From assembly GCA_963844885.1 (NCBI GenBank), contig CAWJQA010000016.1, positions 494,355-558,354 on the forward strand: 64,000 nt of DNA. The letters are read 5' to 3'. The translations under genes were made by a program, and so were the position numbers. The notes below the pieces were generated by a model that was not told the DNA's origin, did no database searches, and worked only from the letters and a program-made list of their open reading frames with translations. Numbering within the stretch: position 1 is the stretch's first letter; the number at the start of each line of letters is the position of its first letter. This stretch comes from DATMER01 sp963844885. GTDB lineage: Bacteria; Acidobacteriota; Thermoanaerobaculia; Multivoradales; UBA5704. Shown one piece after another: positions 55,923 through 64,000 of this stretch.

Positions 55923-56510
55923 ATGAGGCCACATCCGCTCGCCTGCCTGGCGCTGCTCGCGCTGCTTTCCCCGGTCGCGGCGCCCGCCACCGCCCAGTAC
56001 GAGATCCAGAAGCCCAAGGACAACTGGCAGACGCCTGGAGAGATCCAGCAGCCGAAAGGCAACTGGCAGACGCCCGGCGAGATCCAGGTGCCCAAGGGTA
56101 TCCAGGCGATCCGGACCGAGGACGACAAGTGTACCCGCCGCTTCGTGGTGGGCGCCGACGCTCTCTTCGAGTTCGACAAGGCCACCCTCACGCCGAACGC
56201 CGAAGAAACCCTCAAAGCGCTGGTCCCCCTCCTCGCCAAGGCCGGCAAACATCCGGCGGCCATCGCGGGCCACACCGACGCCAAGGGCGCCGATGCCTAC
56301 AACCAGACGTTGAGCGAAAAACGGGCGCAGACCGTGAAAGACTGGCTCGTCGCCCGCGGCGCCGTGGCCGCCTCGACACTCACCCAAGGCTGGGGTGAAC
56401 GCAAGCCGATCGCGCCCAACACGAAACCCGACGGCTCGGACGACCCCCAGGGACGCCAGAAGAACCGCCGCGTCGAGGTCGTTCTGGACCTGTGCAAGGA
56501 GCAATCATGA
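55923..56510 (+). CDS. OmpA-like peptidoglycan-associated protein
   Basis: 195 residues. Signal peptide MRPHPLACLALLALLSPVAA ending near ATAQ. Then a short tandem repeat, NWQTPGEIQ-x-PKG twice (36-bp DNA repeat at about 56022-56095), and an OmpA C-terminal domain (FEFDKATLTPNAEETLKAL; AGHTDAKGADAYNQTLSEKR; GWGERKPIAPN; KNRRVEVVL) that binds peptidoglycan. No beta-barrel, so a periplasmic or lipid-free linker protein. Good ribosome site (CAGGAGGAACCCGAC). Its stop overlaps the next start as ATGA. Confidence 0.92.
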   Translation: MRPHPLACLALLALLSPVAAPATAQYEIQKPKDNWQTPGEIQQPKGNWQTPGEIQVPKGIQAIRTEDDKCTRRFVVGADALFEFDKATLTPNAEETLKALVPLLAKAGKHPAAIAGHTDAKGADAYNQTLSEKRAQTVKDWLVARGAVAASTLTQGWGERKPIAPNTKPDGSDDPQGRQKNRRVEVVLDLCKEQS

Positions 56511-57031
56511 TCGAAAGACCCACGCCATCCGAATACGCCCCGTTCTACGCCGGCTACATCGCGGCGCTCCCGGACGGCGACGTCCTGCAAATCCTCGAGC
56601 AGCAGGTCGCCGAGCTGCGCCGGCTCGCGGCCGGCACCCCCGCGGACCGCGAGACGTTCCGCTACGCCGACGGCAAGTGGAGCGTGCGGGAAGTCGTCGG
56701 CCACATGATCGACGCCGAACGGATCTTCGCGTACCGGGCGCTTCGCTTTTCCCGCGGCGACCAGACACCCGTCCCCGGCTTCGACGAGAACGACTACGTC
56801 GCGGCCTCTCACTTCGACCGCCGGCCGCTTTCCGACCTCGCCGGTGAGCTCGTGCTCGTCCGCCAGTCGAACCTCGCGCTCCTGCGCGGCTTCGCGCCGG
56901 AGGACTGGACCCGCACGGGCACCGCCAACGGCCATGCCATCTCCGTGCGCGCCCTCGCCTTCATCATAGCCGGCCACGTGCGCCACCACCTGAACATCCT
57001 GCGCGATCGCTACGGAGTGCCTGCGGCCTGA
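56507..57031 (+). CDS. DinB/DUF664-family protein
   Basis: 174 residues of the DinB four-helix metalloprotein family. Metal-ligand histidines are seen in VREVVGHMIDAERIFAYRAL and AGHVRHHLNILRDRYG. Members are often thiol transferases or stress proteins using bacillithiol, mycothiol or similar; the exact reaction is unknown. Coupled to the OmpA-like gene by an ATGA overlap. Confidence 0.88.
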   Translation: MIERPTPSEYAPFYAGYIAALPDGDVLQILEQQVAELRRLAAGTPADRETFRYADGKWSVREVVGHMIDAERIFAYRALRFSRGDQTPVPGFDENDYVAASHFDRRPLSDLAGELVLVRQSNLALLRGFAPEDWTRTGTANGHAISVRALAFIIAGHVRHHLNILRDRYGVPAA

Positions 57032-57092
57032 CCCACATCCGGACCCGGCGGCTGAGCCGTACAGAGTGAGGCCCTGGAAGGAGAAACCACCG

Positions 57093-57710
57093 ATGGATCT
57101 GACCTGTGAAGTTCCGCGCGTCCCGCCAAACCAGTTCCCCGATCCGCTGATCGACGTCACTCCAAAGGAAGGTGAACAGTCGGCCGTGCTCGCCGGCGGC
57201 TGCTTCTGGTGTGTCGAAGCCGTGCTCAAGGAGATGGACGGTGTCCTCTCGGTCCGCTCCGGCTATGCCGGCGGCACCGCCGAGACGGCCGACTACGAAT
57301 CCGTATGCACCGGCAGAACGAATCACGCCGAGGTCGTCGAGGTGCGCTTCGATCCCAGCCGCGTGAGCTTCGGACAGATCCTCAAAGTGTTCTTCTCGAT
57401 CGCCCACGACCCCACCACCCTCAACCGCCAGGGCGCTGACCGGGGCCGCCAGTACCGCTCCGCGATCTTCACCACCGGCGACGAGCAGGCGCGGGTGGCC
57501 CGGGCCTACATCCGGCAGCTCGACGAAGCCAACGTGCTCGGCGCCCCGATCGTGACCGAGGTCACGCCGCTCGACCGCTTCTACGAAGCCGAGCTCTACC
57601 ACCAGGACTACGCGGCGCGGAACCCCCGGCAACCGTACATCCAGTACACCGCGGCACCGAAAGTCGACAAGCTGCGCAAATATTTTTCCGCTCGCCTGAA
57701 GAGCGCCTGA
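57093..57710 (+). CDS. msrA: Peptide methionine sulfoxide reductase A
   Basis: Reduces methionine-S-sulfoxide in proteins. 205 residues from ATG 57093 after AAGGAGAAACCACCG. The active-site motif GGCFWCVEAVLKEMDGV is complete, with the EXF-like partners in YESVCTGRTNHAEVVEV, FFSIAHDPTTLNRQGADRG and YRSAIF. The C-terminus YHQDYAARNPRQPYIQY is typical. No MsrB domain is fused. Last known-function gene of the ompA-dinB-msrA run. Confidence 0.95.
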   Translation: MDLTCEVPRVPPNQFPDPLIDVTPKEGEQSAVLAGGCFWCVEAVLKEMDGVLSVRSGYAGGTAETADYESVCTGRTNHAEVVEVRFDPSRVSFGQILKVFFSIAHDPTTLNRQGADRGRQYRSAIFTTGDEQARVARAYIRQLDEANVLGAPIVTEVTPLDRFYEAELYHQDYAARNPRQPYIQYTAAPKVDKLRKYFSARLKSA

Positions 57711-57755
57711 AGAGGTAGACTCCGCGGCGTAGCCCTTTTCAGGAAAGGAGGCGTC

Positions 57756-58313
57756 ATGCCGTTTGGAAGCTTGTGGCTCCCCGTCGTGGTGTCGGCAGTC
57801 GCGGTCTGGCTCGTGAGCTCGATTCTCCACATGGTCGTGAAGTACCACAAAGCCGACTACAAGAAGCTCGGCGAGGAAGCGGCGAAAGCCGCCGAGGGCT
57901 TGCGCGGCACGGCGCCCGGGATCTATCCCGTCCCCTACTGCTCCGATCCGTCGCAGATGAAGGACCCGGCCATGCAGAAGCGCTACCAGGACGGGCCGGT
58001 GGCCATGATCACCGTCGTCCCCAGCGGCACACCCAACATGGGCAAATACCTCGGCCTGTGGTTCGTGATGTGCTTCCTGGTGAGCTTCGTCGCCGGCTAC
58101 GTGGCGCGCCACACCCTTTCTCTTTCCACCAGCGGCCTGGAGGTCATGCGGATCACCGGCACGCTCGCCTTCGTAGGCTACGGCTTCGGCCACTTTCAAG
58201 ACTCGATCTGGCAGGGACAACCCTGGTCCAACGCCTTGCGCGGCCTGATCGACGCCGGTATCTACGCGCTGGTGACCGGCCTCGCCTTCCGGCTGCTCTG
58301 GCCGGCCGCCTGA
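57756..58313 (+). CDS. Hypothetical four-TM membrane protein
   Basis: 185 residues from ATG 57756 after AGGAAAGGAGGCGTC. TM1 WLPVVVSAVAVWLVSSILHM, then a polar part with KADYKKLGEEAAKAAEGL, then three more hydrophobic segments (GLWFVMCFLVSFVAGYVA; ITGTLAFVGYGFG; DAGIYALVTGLAFRLLW). Similar proteins of this length occur widely without a known role. It is 45 bp after msrA and followed by a hairpin. Confidence 0.8.
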   Translation: MPFGSLWLPVVVSAVAVWLVSSILHMVVKYHKADYKKLGEEAAKAAEGLRGTAPGIYPVPYCSDPSQMKDPAMQKRYQDGPVAMITVVPSGTPNMGKYLGLWFVMCFLVSFVAGYVARHTLSLSTSGLEVMRITGTLAFVGYGFGHFQDSIWQGQPWSNALRGLIDAGIYALVTGLAFRLLWPAA

Positions 58314-58324
58314 GAAGAGATCAC

Positions 58325-58357
58325 GCCCTCACCGGCGGCGAAAGCCCCGGTGAGGGC
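58325..58357 (+). terminator. Hairpin terminator after membrane gene
   Basis: GCCCTCACCGG and CCGGTGAGGGC form a perfect 11-bp stem with an 11-base loop, 12 bp after the stop at 58313. The T-tract is weak (GCTTTGATCTTGG). Confidence 0.7.
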
Positions 58358-58426
58358 GCCTGGCCGCTTTGATCTTGGTAACGGTGAGCAATCTCCAAAC
58401 ACACCGGCCCAGCGCCGCGCCCTTGT

Positions 58427-58451
58427 AGGGGCAGGCCTTGTGCCTGCCCCT
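58427..58451. repeat. REP-like palindrome
   Basis: AGGGGCAGGC-CTTGT-GCCTGCCCCT, a perfect 10-bp stem with a five-base loop. Short GC-rich palindromes of this look are scattered between genes in many high-GC bacteria. Only one full copy is seen in this window. Confidence 0.7.
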
Positions 58452-58765
58452 TCTAATCCGTCGCCTGCCCTTCTTGGAGTCAGTGTCGGGAACGGTCAAG
58501 TGGCGCGCGAAGCCGGGGCGGAGGGGGTCGATGCCCGGCCTCCGCTCCGTGGCGCGTACACCTATGGCAGGAGGACGGACCCCCGGCTTGGGCCCGTCCC
58601 GTTTTTGGAAGATAGTACTTCAATTGTCAATGAACCCTGGCGGCCGGCGAACCGGCCGCCTGAAGCAAGTCTACGGATCAGCCTGCGAATCCGTTTGGGC
58701 TTGAATACGGAGCGGCCGGCTCCGGATCAGCGGGGAGGAGGTGATCAAAGAGTGGCCTGCCCTGC

Positions 58766-59065
58766 GGCAAAGTAACGTTCCCGACGGCAACGGAACCTTC
58801 CCTGCCGCGAAGTAACCTTCCCGACGGCAAAGTAACCTTCTCTGCCGCGAAGTAACGTTCTCTGCGGCAAAGTAACGTTCTCCGCGGCAAAGCAACCTTC
58901 CCTGGACCAAAGTAATGTTCCCAGCCGCGCTGGAACCTTCTCTGCCGCGAAGTAACGTTCCCTGCGGCAACGCAACCTTCCCGGGACCAAAGTAACGTTC
59001 CCTGCCGCGCTGGAACCTTCTCCTGCGGCAAAGTAACCTTCCCGGGCTCCGGGAACCTTACTTTG
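58766..59065. repeat. 15-unit tandem array of about 20 bp
   Basis: Units of 19-21 bp, about 15 in 300 bp, with consensus GGCAAAGTAACSTTCYCTGC; alternate units start GCGAAG, GGCAAAG, ACCAAAG or GCGCTGG. The core AA-x2-TTC is kept in nearly all. No unique spacers, so not CRISPR. All three minus-strand frames stay open through it, giving false long frames. Confidence 0.85.
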
Positions 59066-59622
59066 GCTCCGAGACGGTTGTTTTGCCGCAGGGAAGTTTC
59101 CCTGGCGCCAGAGATGTCCAAATCCCCTCCCAGACAAGCCGAGAGCCTGCCGGCCCGAGCGGATTCCCGCCAATAGGGTGAAACCATCTGAAAACCATAG
59201 ACACGGCTGTCAGGCAATCCGTAGACTCTCCCTGAAGTGAAGGGAGACGAACGAGGAAGCCAAACGCGGGTCCCCACGACCGACCGGCCGTTCGTGCTCT
59301 TCACCTTGAAGGGAGGAACGCAGCCGTGTCCCCCTTCCGCTCATTGACAATTTGGAGGGATGACGGCCGCCGAGTCCAAGGCCTCCGTCGTTCCGCAGGG
59401 GTCCGCCTTTTCAGGGAGGGAGGGCGGGGCCATCGCCGGAGGTGTGCGGGAGGGGCTCGTGGGTGAGCGGCGATGGCAGCCTCTTGATTGTGAACCTCCT
59501 CTCCTGGGACCGCCGGCCAGTCTTCTCCTTGAGTCTTGCTCCTTGAAGACCGCCGGCAGTCCCAGGGGAGCTCGGGGCGACGCACGGCGCTGAAGTGGCT
59601 CCGTCTTCGCATTCGGACCGTT

Positions 59623-59956
59623 GATCTTCCCCGGAAGATCGGATGTCTTCCGGAGAAGATGGTTCTGCTTCTCTGTCCGGTGAGCCGGCTTCTCGGGAAG
59701 ACGAGGCTGCTTCCGGTCCCATCGGCTCATCTTCCCGGGAAGATGAGCCGGCTTCTGGAGAAGACGAGGCTGCTTCCCGGACCATCGAAGCATCTTCCCC
59801 GGCCCGTGAGGCTGCTACTGGGGAAGATGGGCTGACTTCCCGGGAAGATGCGCCATCTTCCCGAGAAGCCGAGTTGTCTTCCGGGGAAGATGGTGCTGCT
59901 TCCGCGTCCAGTACGACGACTTCCCGGGAAGCCGAGACGTCTTCCGGCTCGGCTTG
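59623..59956. repeat. Array of CTTCCCGGGAAG-type palindromes
   Basis: More than ten near-copies of a palindromic core (best ATCTTCCCGGGAAGAT) spaced by about 10-25 bp over 330 bp. Because the core is self-complementary, both strands spell the same peptide motif (SSREDE). A plus-strand frame at 59643-59957 and a minus-strand frame at 60172-59411 both run through it; neither has other support. Confidence 0.8.
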
Positions 59957-60020
59957 ACGAGCGCCTCTTGCAGGATCTGCGGTACAATGGAGCCAACGAA
60001 ATCGCTGGCGGAGGGAGCCC

Positions 60021-60407
60021 ATGCAGGCCGCAGACACCTCAGGCGAGCAGCAGGCAAACGCAACCGCAGCACCGTGGAGCCCTTTGGGCAGCGTCGGCAG
60101 TGGCGCCGAGCCTCTCCACTGGGGGTTGAAATTCCATAGGCGGCAGCCGGACTCCCCCGCGGTTTCGTTCAACCTGCGTCTATCTGAAGTCCTCCCCTGG
60201 GTCGGCGGCGGTGGCCCCTGGATCGGATCAGAGGAAGGACAGGAACCTCCAGAGCCGCCAGAGTCGAAGCATTCGGACCTCCTGAGAGGGCCGCACGGCC
60301 TCCAGCCACCACGGCTGGAGCGGCGGGCCTCTCAAAAGGAAGTGTGCAGCGCCTTCACCCGACTGAAATCCCCGGACAGCGCGCCTATTCACCTGGAACA
60401 GAGCTGA
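60021..60407 (+). CDS. Possible small protein, low confidence
   Basis: 128 residues starting MQAADTSGEQQANATAAPWS. GGAGGGAGCCC precedes the ATG, a fair ribosome site, but the composition is Pro/Ser/Gly-rich, third-position GC bias is weak, and the frame ends 331 bp before the next gene. No domain, signal or membrane segment. It may be chance. Confidence 0.25.
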   Translation: MQAADTSGEQQANATAAPWSPLGSVGSGAEPLHWGLKFHRRQPDSPAVSFNLRLSEVLPWVGGGGPWIGSEEGQEPPEPPESKHSDLLRGPHGLQPPRLERRASQKEVCSAFTRLKSPDSAPIHLEQS

Positions 60408-60737
60408 GCTGGCGGGGACGGGTACGGAGGGCTGCCGGGCGAAGCTGAGACTGTCGGCGTGGCTCTACAGCCACAACTGCCCGTCTGTGCGGGGGAGTGG
60501 CCGAGGGGGCGAAGGGCCCCCTTGGCGGGCGGGGGCTCACGATGCGGACAGCGGTAGCAGGAAGAGGGTGGCACCTATCCGGCAGTGTCAGTCTGAGGGA
60601 GTGCATTTTTTGAGAATCTGCGGTAGGATACGAAGAGTTGCCTGAGATCAGGCTGAGAATCACCAGGACTGGGCGCAGCACCTTTGCCTTCGGCCAGAGG
60701 TGTAGAGACTGACTCCGAACTGCGGCTGAGGTATAAA

Positions 60738-63700
60738 ATGAGATCAACTGCATGTACAAGTTTTCTAGCAGTAGCCGTCTTGATTATGACCTCCTCGCTC
60801 GCTTTATGCCACGACAGCCCCGCGGTTGATCCAGGAAAACCGTTGGGCGGCATTGACGACAGAGAGGCCAATTTAAGCAAAGCCTTGGAAGCTGGTCATC
60901 CAGTGCATGTCCTACTTGCAGATCCCTCACAAGCCGAACCTGGAATCTTTTTTATCCATAATAGTGCCCTCTTGCCCATCGAAGTGTGGATGGATGCCTA
61001 TGACAGCCAGGGCAAACTTTTAGCTATGCAGACTATTACTATTGATATGGACCAAACGCGTGTTGCGTGGAGCAATCTCCCTCCGGGTACTACTTCACTG
61101 ATTCTCTCTCTTGATGGGGGAGAAAAAAGAGTGGTACGCGTGAGCACTCCCCGTGAATCAGGTCTCATCTTTGCCGAGTTTGCCGGCCGCACGTTTAGTT
61201 TTTCTCCAAAATTAGGCGACATAGCCCTCTTATATAACCCTTCTGAAAATACTGTTGAGATAGAGGTGAATAGTCATGAAACGGAACGACTAACTCTATT
61301 TCCACATGAGCTACGCTTCATCACGTTAGTAACCGGAGAGCGCAGAGCATGGATTAGCGCTAGTGAAGAGGTGGTTATTGCGCTAACTTCTCCATTATCC
61401 TCAAGCCTCGCTTTTTCTGACCCTCAAGTCAGTATCCATAATACTAGGCTCTATGGAATCGACCACTGTGGAATTGATTCATCAAGCGGGGAAATGTCTC
61501 CAGTTTTGGCTTCGGCTTACGGAGTAATCGAAAGGCCCGCCATCTTCAGCAATCCTGAGCCTACTGAGCCCCAATGTGATATTAGCTATGCTGGCTCTGC
61601 CAATATGGTGATAATTAAGCACATCTTGACTACCGGCGAAAAAATTTGGTCGCGGTACTTGCATCTTTACCCACTTAATCCTAATGGGTTGCTCCCAACT
61701 TCTCCCACCACCAGTATCGTTAGAATTACGAAAGGGCAGCGCGTGGGCTTGGAAGGCAGAACTGGATATACTTGTGGTTCGACGGGTATTCATTTGCACT
61801 ATGAAATTGATACAGCAATTTCTGCAACCTCATTCGGGGCAGCAGTTGGCGCCTGTGAATCGCTTGCGAATACCACGCGTTCAACAAACCCATCACCAAA
61901 CTATCTTACGGGCGGCACCGCTCGGATACTGCTTCCTTGGATGTCGAGGCAAGCGAACCCCACTTCGACAAATTACGAGGTTTACGCTATCGCCGGCGCA
62001 CCAGTCTATGGGTCATTGCCGCTACAACCATCTTCAACAAAAACCTTCAATAATGTAGGAATAAGCGGCGTGATCTACGGTACAACAACCGCATCGAATT
62101 TATTTAGCTCTCCTTCTGCTTCGCTCTCGCCATCGTCTGCGCCTCTCACAGGACAGAACACTTTCACTGCGGGAGACTATTCGTTCTACGCCTATAGCGA
62201 CGACGGGGCTAATGGTTTTGGTCGTGGTTACGGGGTTAAGTTTTCCGTACTTCCCCCGGAAGGCGAGATCGTTGATAATGACGGACTAAAGGTCGATACC
62301 AGTGGCGACACCGCCACAGATAATAGGCAGGGTTACTGTTCTTTGATGGATAGTGGGGGACTAGATGTGCCTGGTTATTTTCTATCGGCAAAACTTTTCC
62401 CTGGTGGGGGTTCGAGTTGGGTGCGCTGGTATCCACAAAACAGCGCGCTCTACGTAGTTTATGCTCACATCCCCAAGGGCTCTACAGCGACTAATGTTAC
62501 TTACAAGCTCTATCTTAAAGGACGTCCGGTGAATGGAGCCTGTTCCGCTACAGACCCGACTTACCCGTGTTACACGACAGATTCTGTCAACCATTCCACC
62601 AGTCAAGATGGATGGGTTCGTCTAACAGCAGCGAACGGCACAATTACTCAATTTCCTTTTGTGACATCTAGCACGAACAGCGCTTATGTGGGGCTCTCCC
62701 TCGAAAATGTAGGCGCTGATACTTACGTGGGGGCAGATGCAGTTAAGTTTGTTGCAGCGCCTGTCGTGACTGCATTTAGTATTAACAATGGTGCAAGCAG
62801 TACCACGGGGCGGACCATCACCTTGAACAATACAGCTTCCGGTGGACCAACTAGTTATATGGCCAGCGAGTCGTCAAACTTTAGCGGTGCCGCTTGGCAG
62901 AGCTATTCCACAACGCCCAGCTTCACGTTGAGCTCAGGCAACGCCGCCAAGACCGTCTACTTCAAGGTCAAGAATGCCGAGGGTGAGTCGCCCGCCAAAA
63001 GCGATACCATCACCTTGAACGAGGCTACAGCACCTAGCGTGATTTCGTACAGTATCAATAATAACGCGAGCAGTACCACAAGCCGAACGGTCACGCTGAA
63101 CAACACAGCTTCCGGCGGGCCAACTAGTTACATGGCTAGCGAGTCGTCAAGCTTCAGCGGTGCCGCTTGGCAGAGCTATTCCACGACGCCCAGCTTCACT
63201 TTGAGCTCAGGCAATGCCACCAAGACCGTCTACTTCAAGGTCAGGAATGCCGTGGGTGAGTTGCCCGCCAAAAGCGACATCATAACTTTGAACGAGGCTA
63301 TGGTGCCTAGCGTGATTTCGTACAGTATCAATAATAACGTGAGCAGCACCACAAGCCGAACGGTCACGCTGAACAACACAGCTTCCGACGGGCCAACTGG
63401 TTACATGGCTAGCGAGTCGTCAAGCTTCAGCGGTGCCGCTTGGCAGAGCTATTCCACGGCGCCCAGCTTCACGTTGAGTTCAGGCAATGCCACCAAGACC
63501 GTCTACTTCAAGGTCAGGAATACCGTAGGCGAGTCGCTCGTCAAGAGTGACAGTATAGTTTTAAGTGCGCCACCGACCTACGTCTCGACCCCTTCGTCGG
63601 GAGTTTACACCTCTGGTGGAAGTGTACTGAAACTCAAAGTTACGTTTAGTGGTACACAGGCCACATTCACTGTCGCGAAGCAGGACGGGTCAGCTTTTAC

Positions 63701-63938
63701 GAGTAGCGGAACAATGACCATTAGGGCCGGCACGTCTAATGGCTGCGTGGCTAATAGCGATACTTACTATTGGAATTACTCTTCTGGTCCTACTATCACT
63801 AGCCGGACATTCGATCTGTCAAAATATTTTACTGCAGGCACGAAGAGCCTGTATGCTGCGATAGGAAGACCTGCTGTGTTCTGTGACGGGACACAGCCAA
63901 CATATTACTCTGGAAAACTTTCTATAACTGCGCAATAG
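60738..63938 (+). CDS. Secreted M23-like protein with three 91-residue repeats, AT-richer than its surroundings
   Basis: About 1,066 residues from ATG 60738. Signal peptide (MRSTACTSFLAVAVLIMTSS LALC, cleavage near CHDSP). Residues about 20-220 form an unknown beta-rich domain. An M23 (LytM-type) fold follows: GVIERPAIF, MVIIKHILTTGEKIWSRYLHLYP, VRITKGQRVGLEGRTG and the zinc HxH motif GIHLHYEID. Next come a golvesin-like or beta-sandwich part (VDNDGLKVDTSGDTATDN, read as FxxDN-type start) and three tandem 91-residue repeats. The last part is unknown. The start is preceded by GAGGTATAAA. GC is far lower than in the rest of the window, suggesting horizontal transfer. Likely a cell-wall or matrix protein. 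Confidence 0.85.
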   Translation: MRSTACTSFLAVAVLIMTSSLALCHDSPAVDPGKPLGGIDDREANLSKALEAGHPVHVLLADPSQAEPGIFFIHNSALLPIEVWMDAYDSQGKLLAMQTITIDMDQTRVAWSNLPPGTTSLILSLDGGEKRVVRVSTPRESGLIFAEFAGRTFSFSPKLGDIALLYNPSENTVEIEVNSHETERLTLFPHELRFITLVTGERRAWISASEEVVIALTSPLSSSLAFSDPQVSIHNTRLYGIDHCGIDSSSGEMSPVLASAYGVIERPAIFSNPEPTEPQCDISYAGSANMVIIKHILTTGEKIWSRYLHLYPLNPNGLLPTSPTTSIVRITKGQRVGLEGRTGYTCGSTGIHLHYEIDTAISATSFGAAVGACESLANTTRSTNPSPNYLTGGTARILLPWMSRQANPTSTNYEVYAIAGAPVYGSLPLQPSSTKTFNNVGISGVIYGTTTASNLFSSPSASLSPSSAPLTGQNTFTAGDYSFYAYSDDGANGFGRGYGVKFSVLPPEGEIVDNDGLKVDTSGDTATDNRQGYCSLMDSGGLDVPGYFLSAKLFPGGGSSWVRWYPQNSALYVVYAHIPKGSTATNVTYKLYLKGRPVNGACSATDPTYPCYTTDSVNHSTSQDGWVRLTAANGTITQFPFVTSSTNSAYVGLSLENVGADTYVGADAVKFVAAPVVTAFSINNGASSTTGRTITLNNTASGGPTSYMASESSNFSGAAWQSYSTTPSFTLSSGNAAKTVYFKVKNAEGESPAKSDTITLNEATAPSVISYSINNNASSTTSRTVTLNNTASGGPTSYMASESSSFSGAAWQSYSTTPSFTLSSGNATKTVYFKVRNAVGELPAKSDIITLNEAMVPSVISYSINNNVSSTTSRTVTLNNTASDGPTGYMASESSSFSGAAWQSYSTAPSFTLSSGNATKTVYFKVRNTVGESLVKSDSIVLSAPPTYVSTPSSGVYTSGGSVLKLKVTFSGTQATFTVAKQDGSAFTSSGTMTIRAGTSNGCVANSDTYYWNYSSGPTITSRTFDLSKYFTAGTKSLYAAIGRPAVFCDGTQPTYYSGKLSITAQ
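62766..63584 (+). repeat. Three 273-bp in-frame tandem repeats
   Basis: Copies start at 62766, 63039 and 63312, exactly 273 bp (91 codons) apart. The protein unit contains SSTTSRTVTLNNTAS, YMASESSSFSGAAWQSYS and SGNATKTVYFKVRN. Copies 2 and 3 are nearly identical in DNA; copy 1 is more diverged at its start. This suggests recent duplication. Confidence 0.92.
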
Positions 63939-64000
63939 GCTGCCCTATGGAGAGGGCGAGGGGTGCCCCGAAAGGGGTAGAGTCGGCGACGGGCGCGGTG

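Larger units (their letters stand above)
58314..60737. other. 2.4-kb stretch without a convincing gene, rich in repeats
   Basis: After the hairpin at 58325 and the REP-like palindrome at 58427 there is about 300 bp of plain sequence, then a 20-bp tandem array (58766-59065), a stretch of about 550 bp with short frames only, a palindromic array (59623-59956) and a low-confidence frame at 60021. Open frames occur on both strands because the repeats lack stop codons. No tRNA, rRNA or CRISPR leader was seen. It marks the border to the AT-richer gene at 60738. Confidence 0.6.

Noticed and set aside
58766..59065. CRISPR array
   Set aside because: Units of about 20 bp follow each other with no unique spacers, no cas genes and no leader.
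58678..59304. Minus-strand 208-codon gene
   Set aside because: Open only because the 20-bp repeat lacks stops in all three frames.
59411..60172. Minus-strand 253-codon gene
   Set aside because: Its repeats come from the palindromic array that reads the same on both strands; no ribosome site and no domain.

Overview
High-GC bacterial chromosome segment with strong third-position GC bias and no rRNA, tRNA or phage structural genes. The mix of a giant fatty-acyl NRPS, TPR-CHAT proteins with a private sigma/anti-sigma pair, class V aminotransferase, minimal zincin, DinB, YcaQ and MsrA genes suggests an Acidobacteriota-like organism. That assignment is inference only; no marker gene is present.

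Region 1 (1-23.5 kb, minus strand) is a lipopeptide NRPS locus. A short-chain dehydrogenase is followed by a giant FAAL-initiated NRPS (22516 to 3199) and then a second NRPS (3179, running off the left edge). Rebuilt domain order of NRPS1: FAAL-ACP / C-A(Ser)-PCP-ST / C-A(Thr)-PCP / C-A(Gly)-PCP / C-A(Ser)-PCP-ST / C-TE. NRPS2 starts A(Leu)-PCP-C. The A-domain specificities are my reading of the ten-residue code. The striking feature is a PAPS-type sulfotransferase domain (ST) after the carrier protein of both predicted serine modules, which suggests on-line sulfation of carrier-bound serine. The NRPS1 frame is broken by many single-base indels, very dense from 8.8 to 13.7 kb, while every catalytic motif survives in one frame or another. 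Sequence error is the likeliest cause.

Region 2 (23.6-31.2 kb): class V aminotransferase, aldo/keto reductase, a Schlafen/AlbA-type ATP-binding protein bracketed by 136-bp imperfect direct repeats, two small membrane proteins, a gene-poor 0.7 kb, a small coiled protein and an astacin-like zinc peptidase.

Region 3 (31.2-36.8 kb, minus): an operon of membrane-anchored TPR-CHAT protease, a protein of unknown function and a subtilisin-like protease. A perfect hairpin separates it from the convergent metallopeptidase.

Region 4 (36.9-58.3 kb): mostly housekeeping genes (aminotransferase, K+ channel with RCK domains, zincin, S4 protein, MerR-B12 regulator, AI-2E permease, Pol IV, fumarase, TauE/SafE permease, ClC with CBS, YcaQ glycosylase, OmpA, DinB, MsrA). 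Embedded at 44.0-49.1 kb is a second TPR-CHAT gene with its own sigma factor, likely anti-sigma factor and a Gly-rich peptide.

Region 5 (58.3-64 kb): 2.4 kb without convincing genes, holding a REP-like palindrome, a 15-unit 20-bp tandem array and a palindromic array. Then follows a clearly AT-richer gene for a secreted M23-like protein with three 273-bp repeats, probably acquired by transfer.
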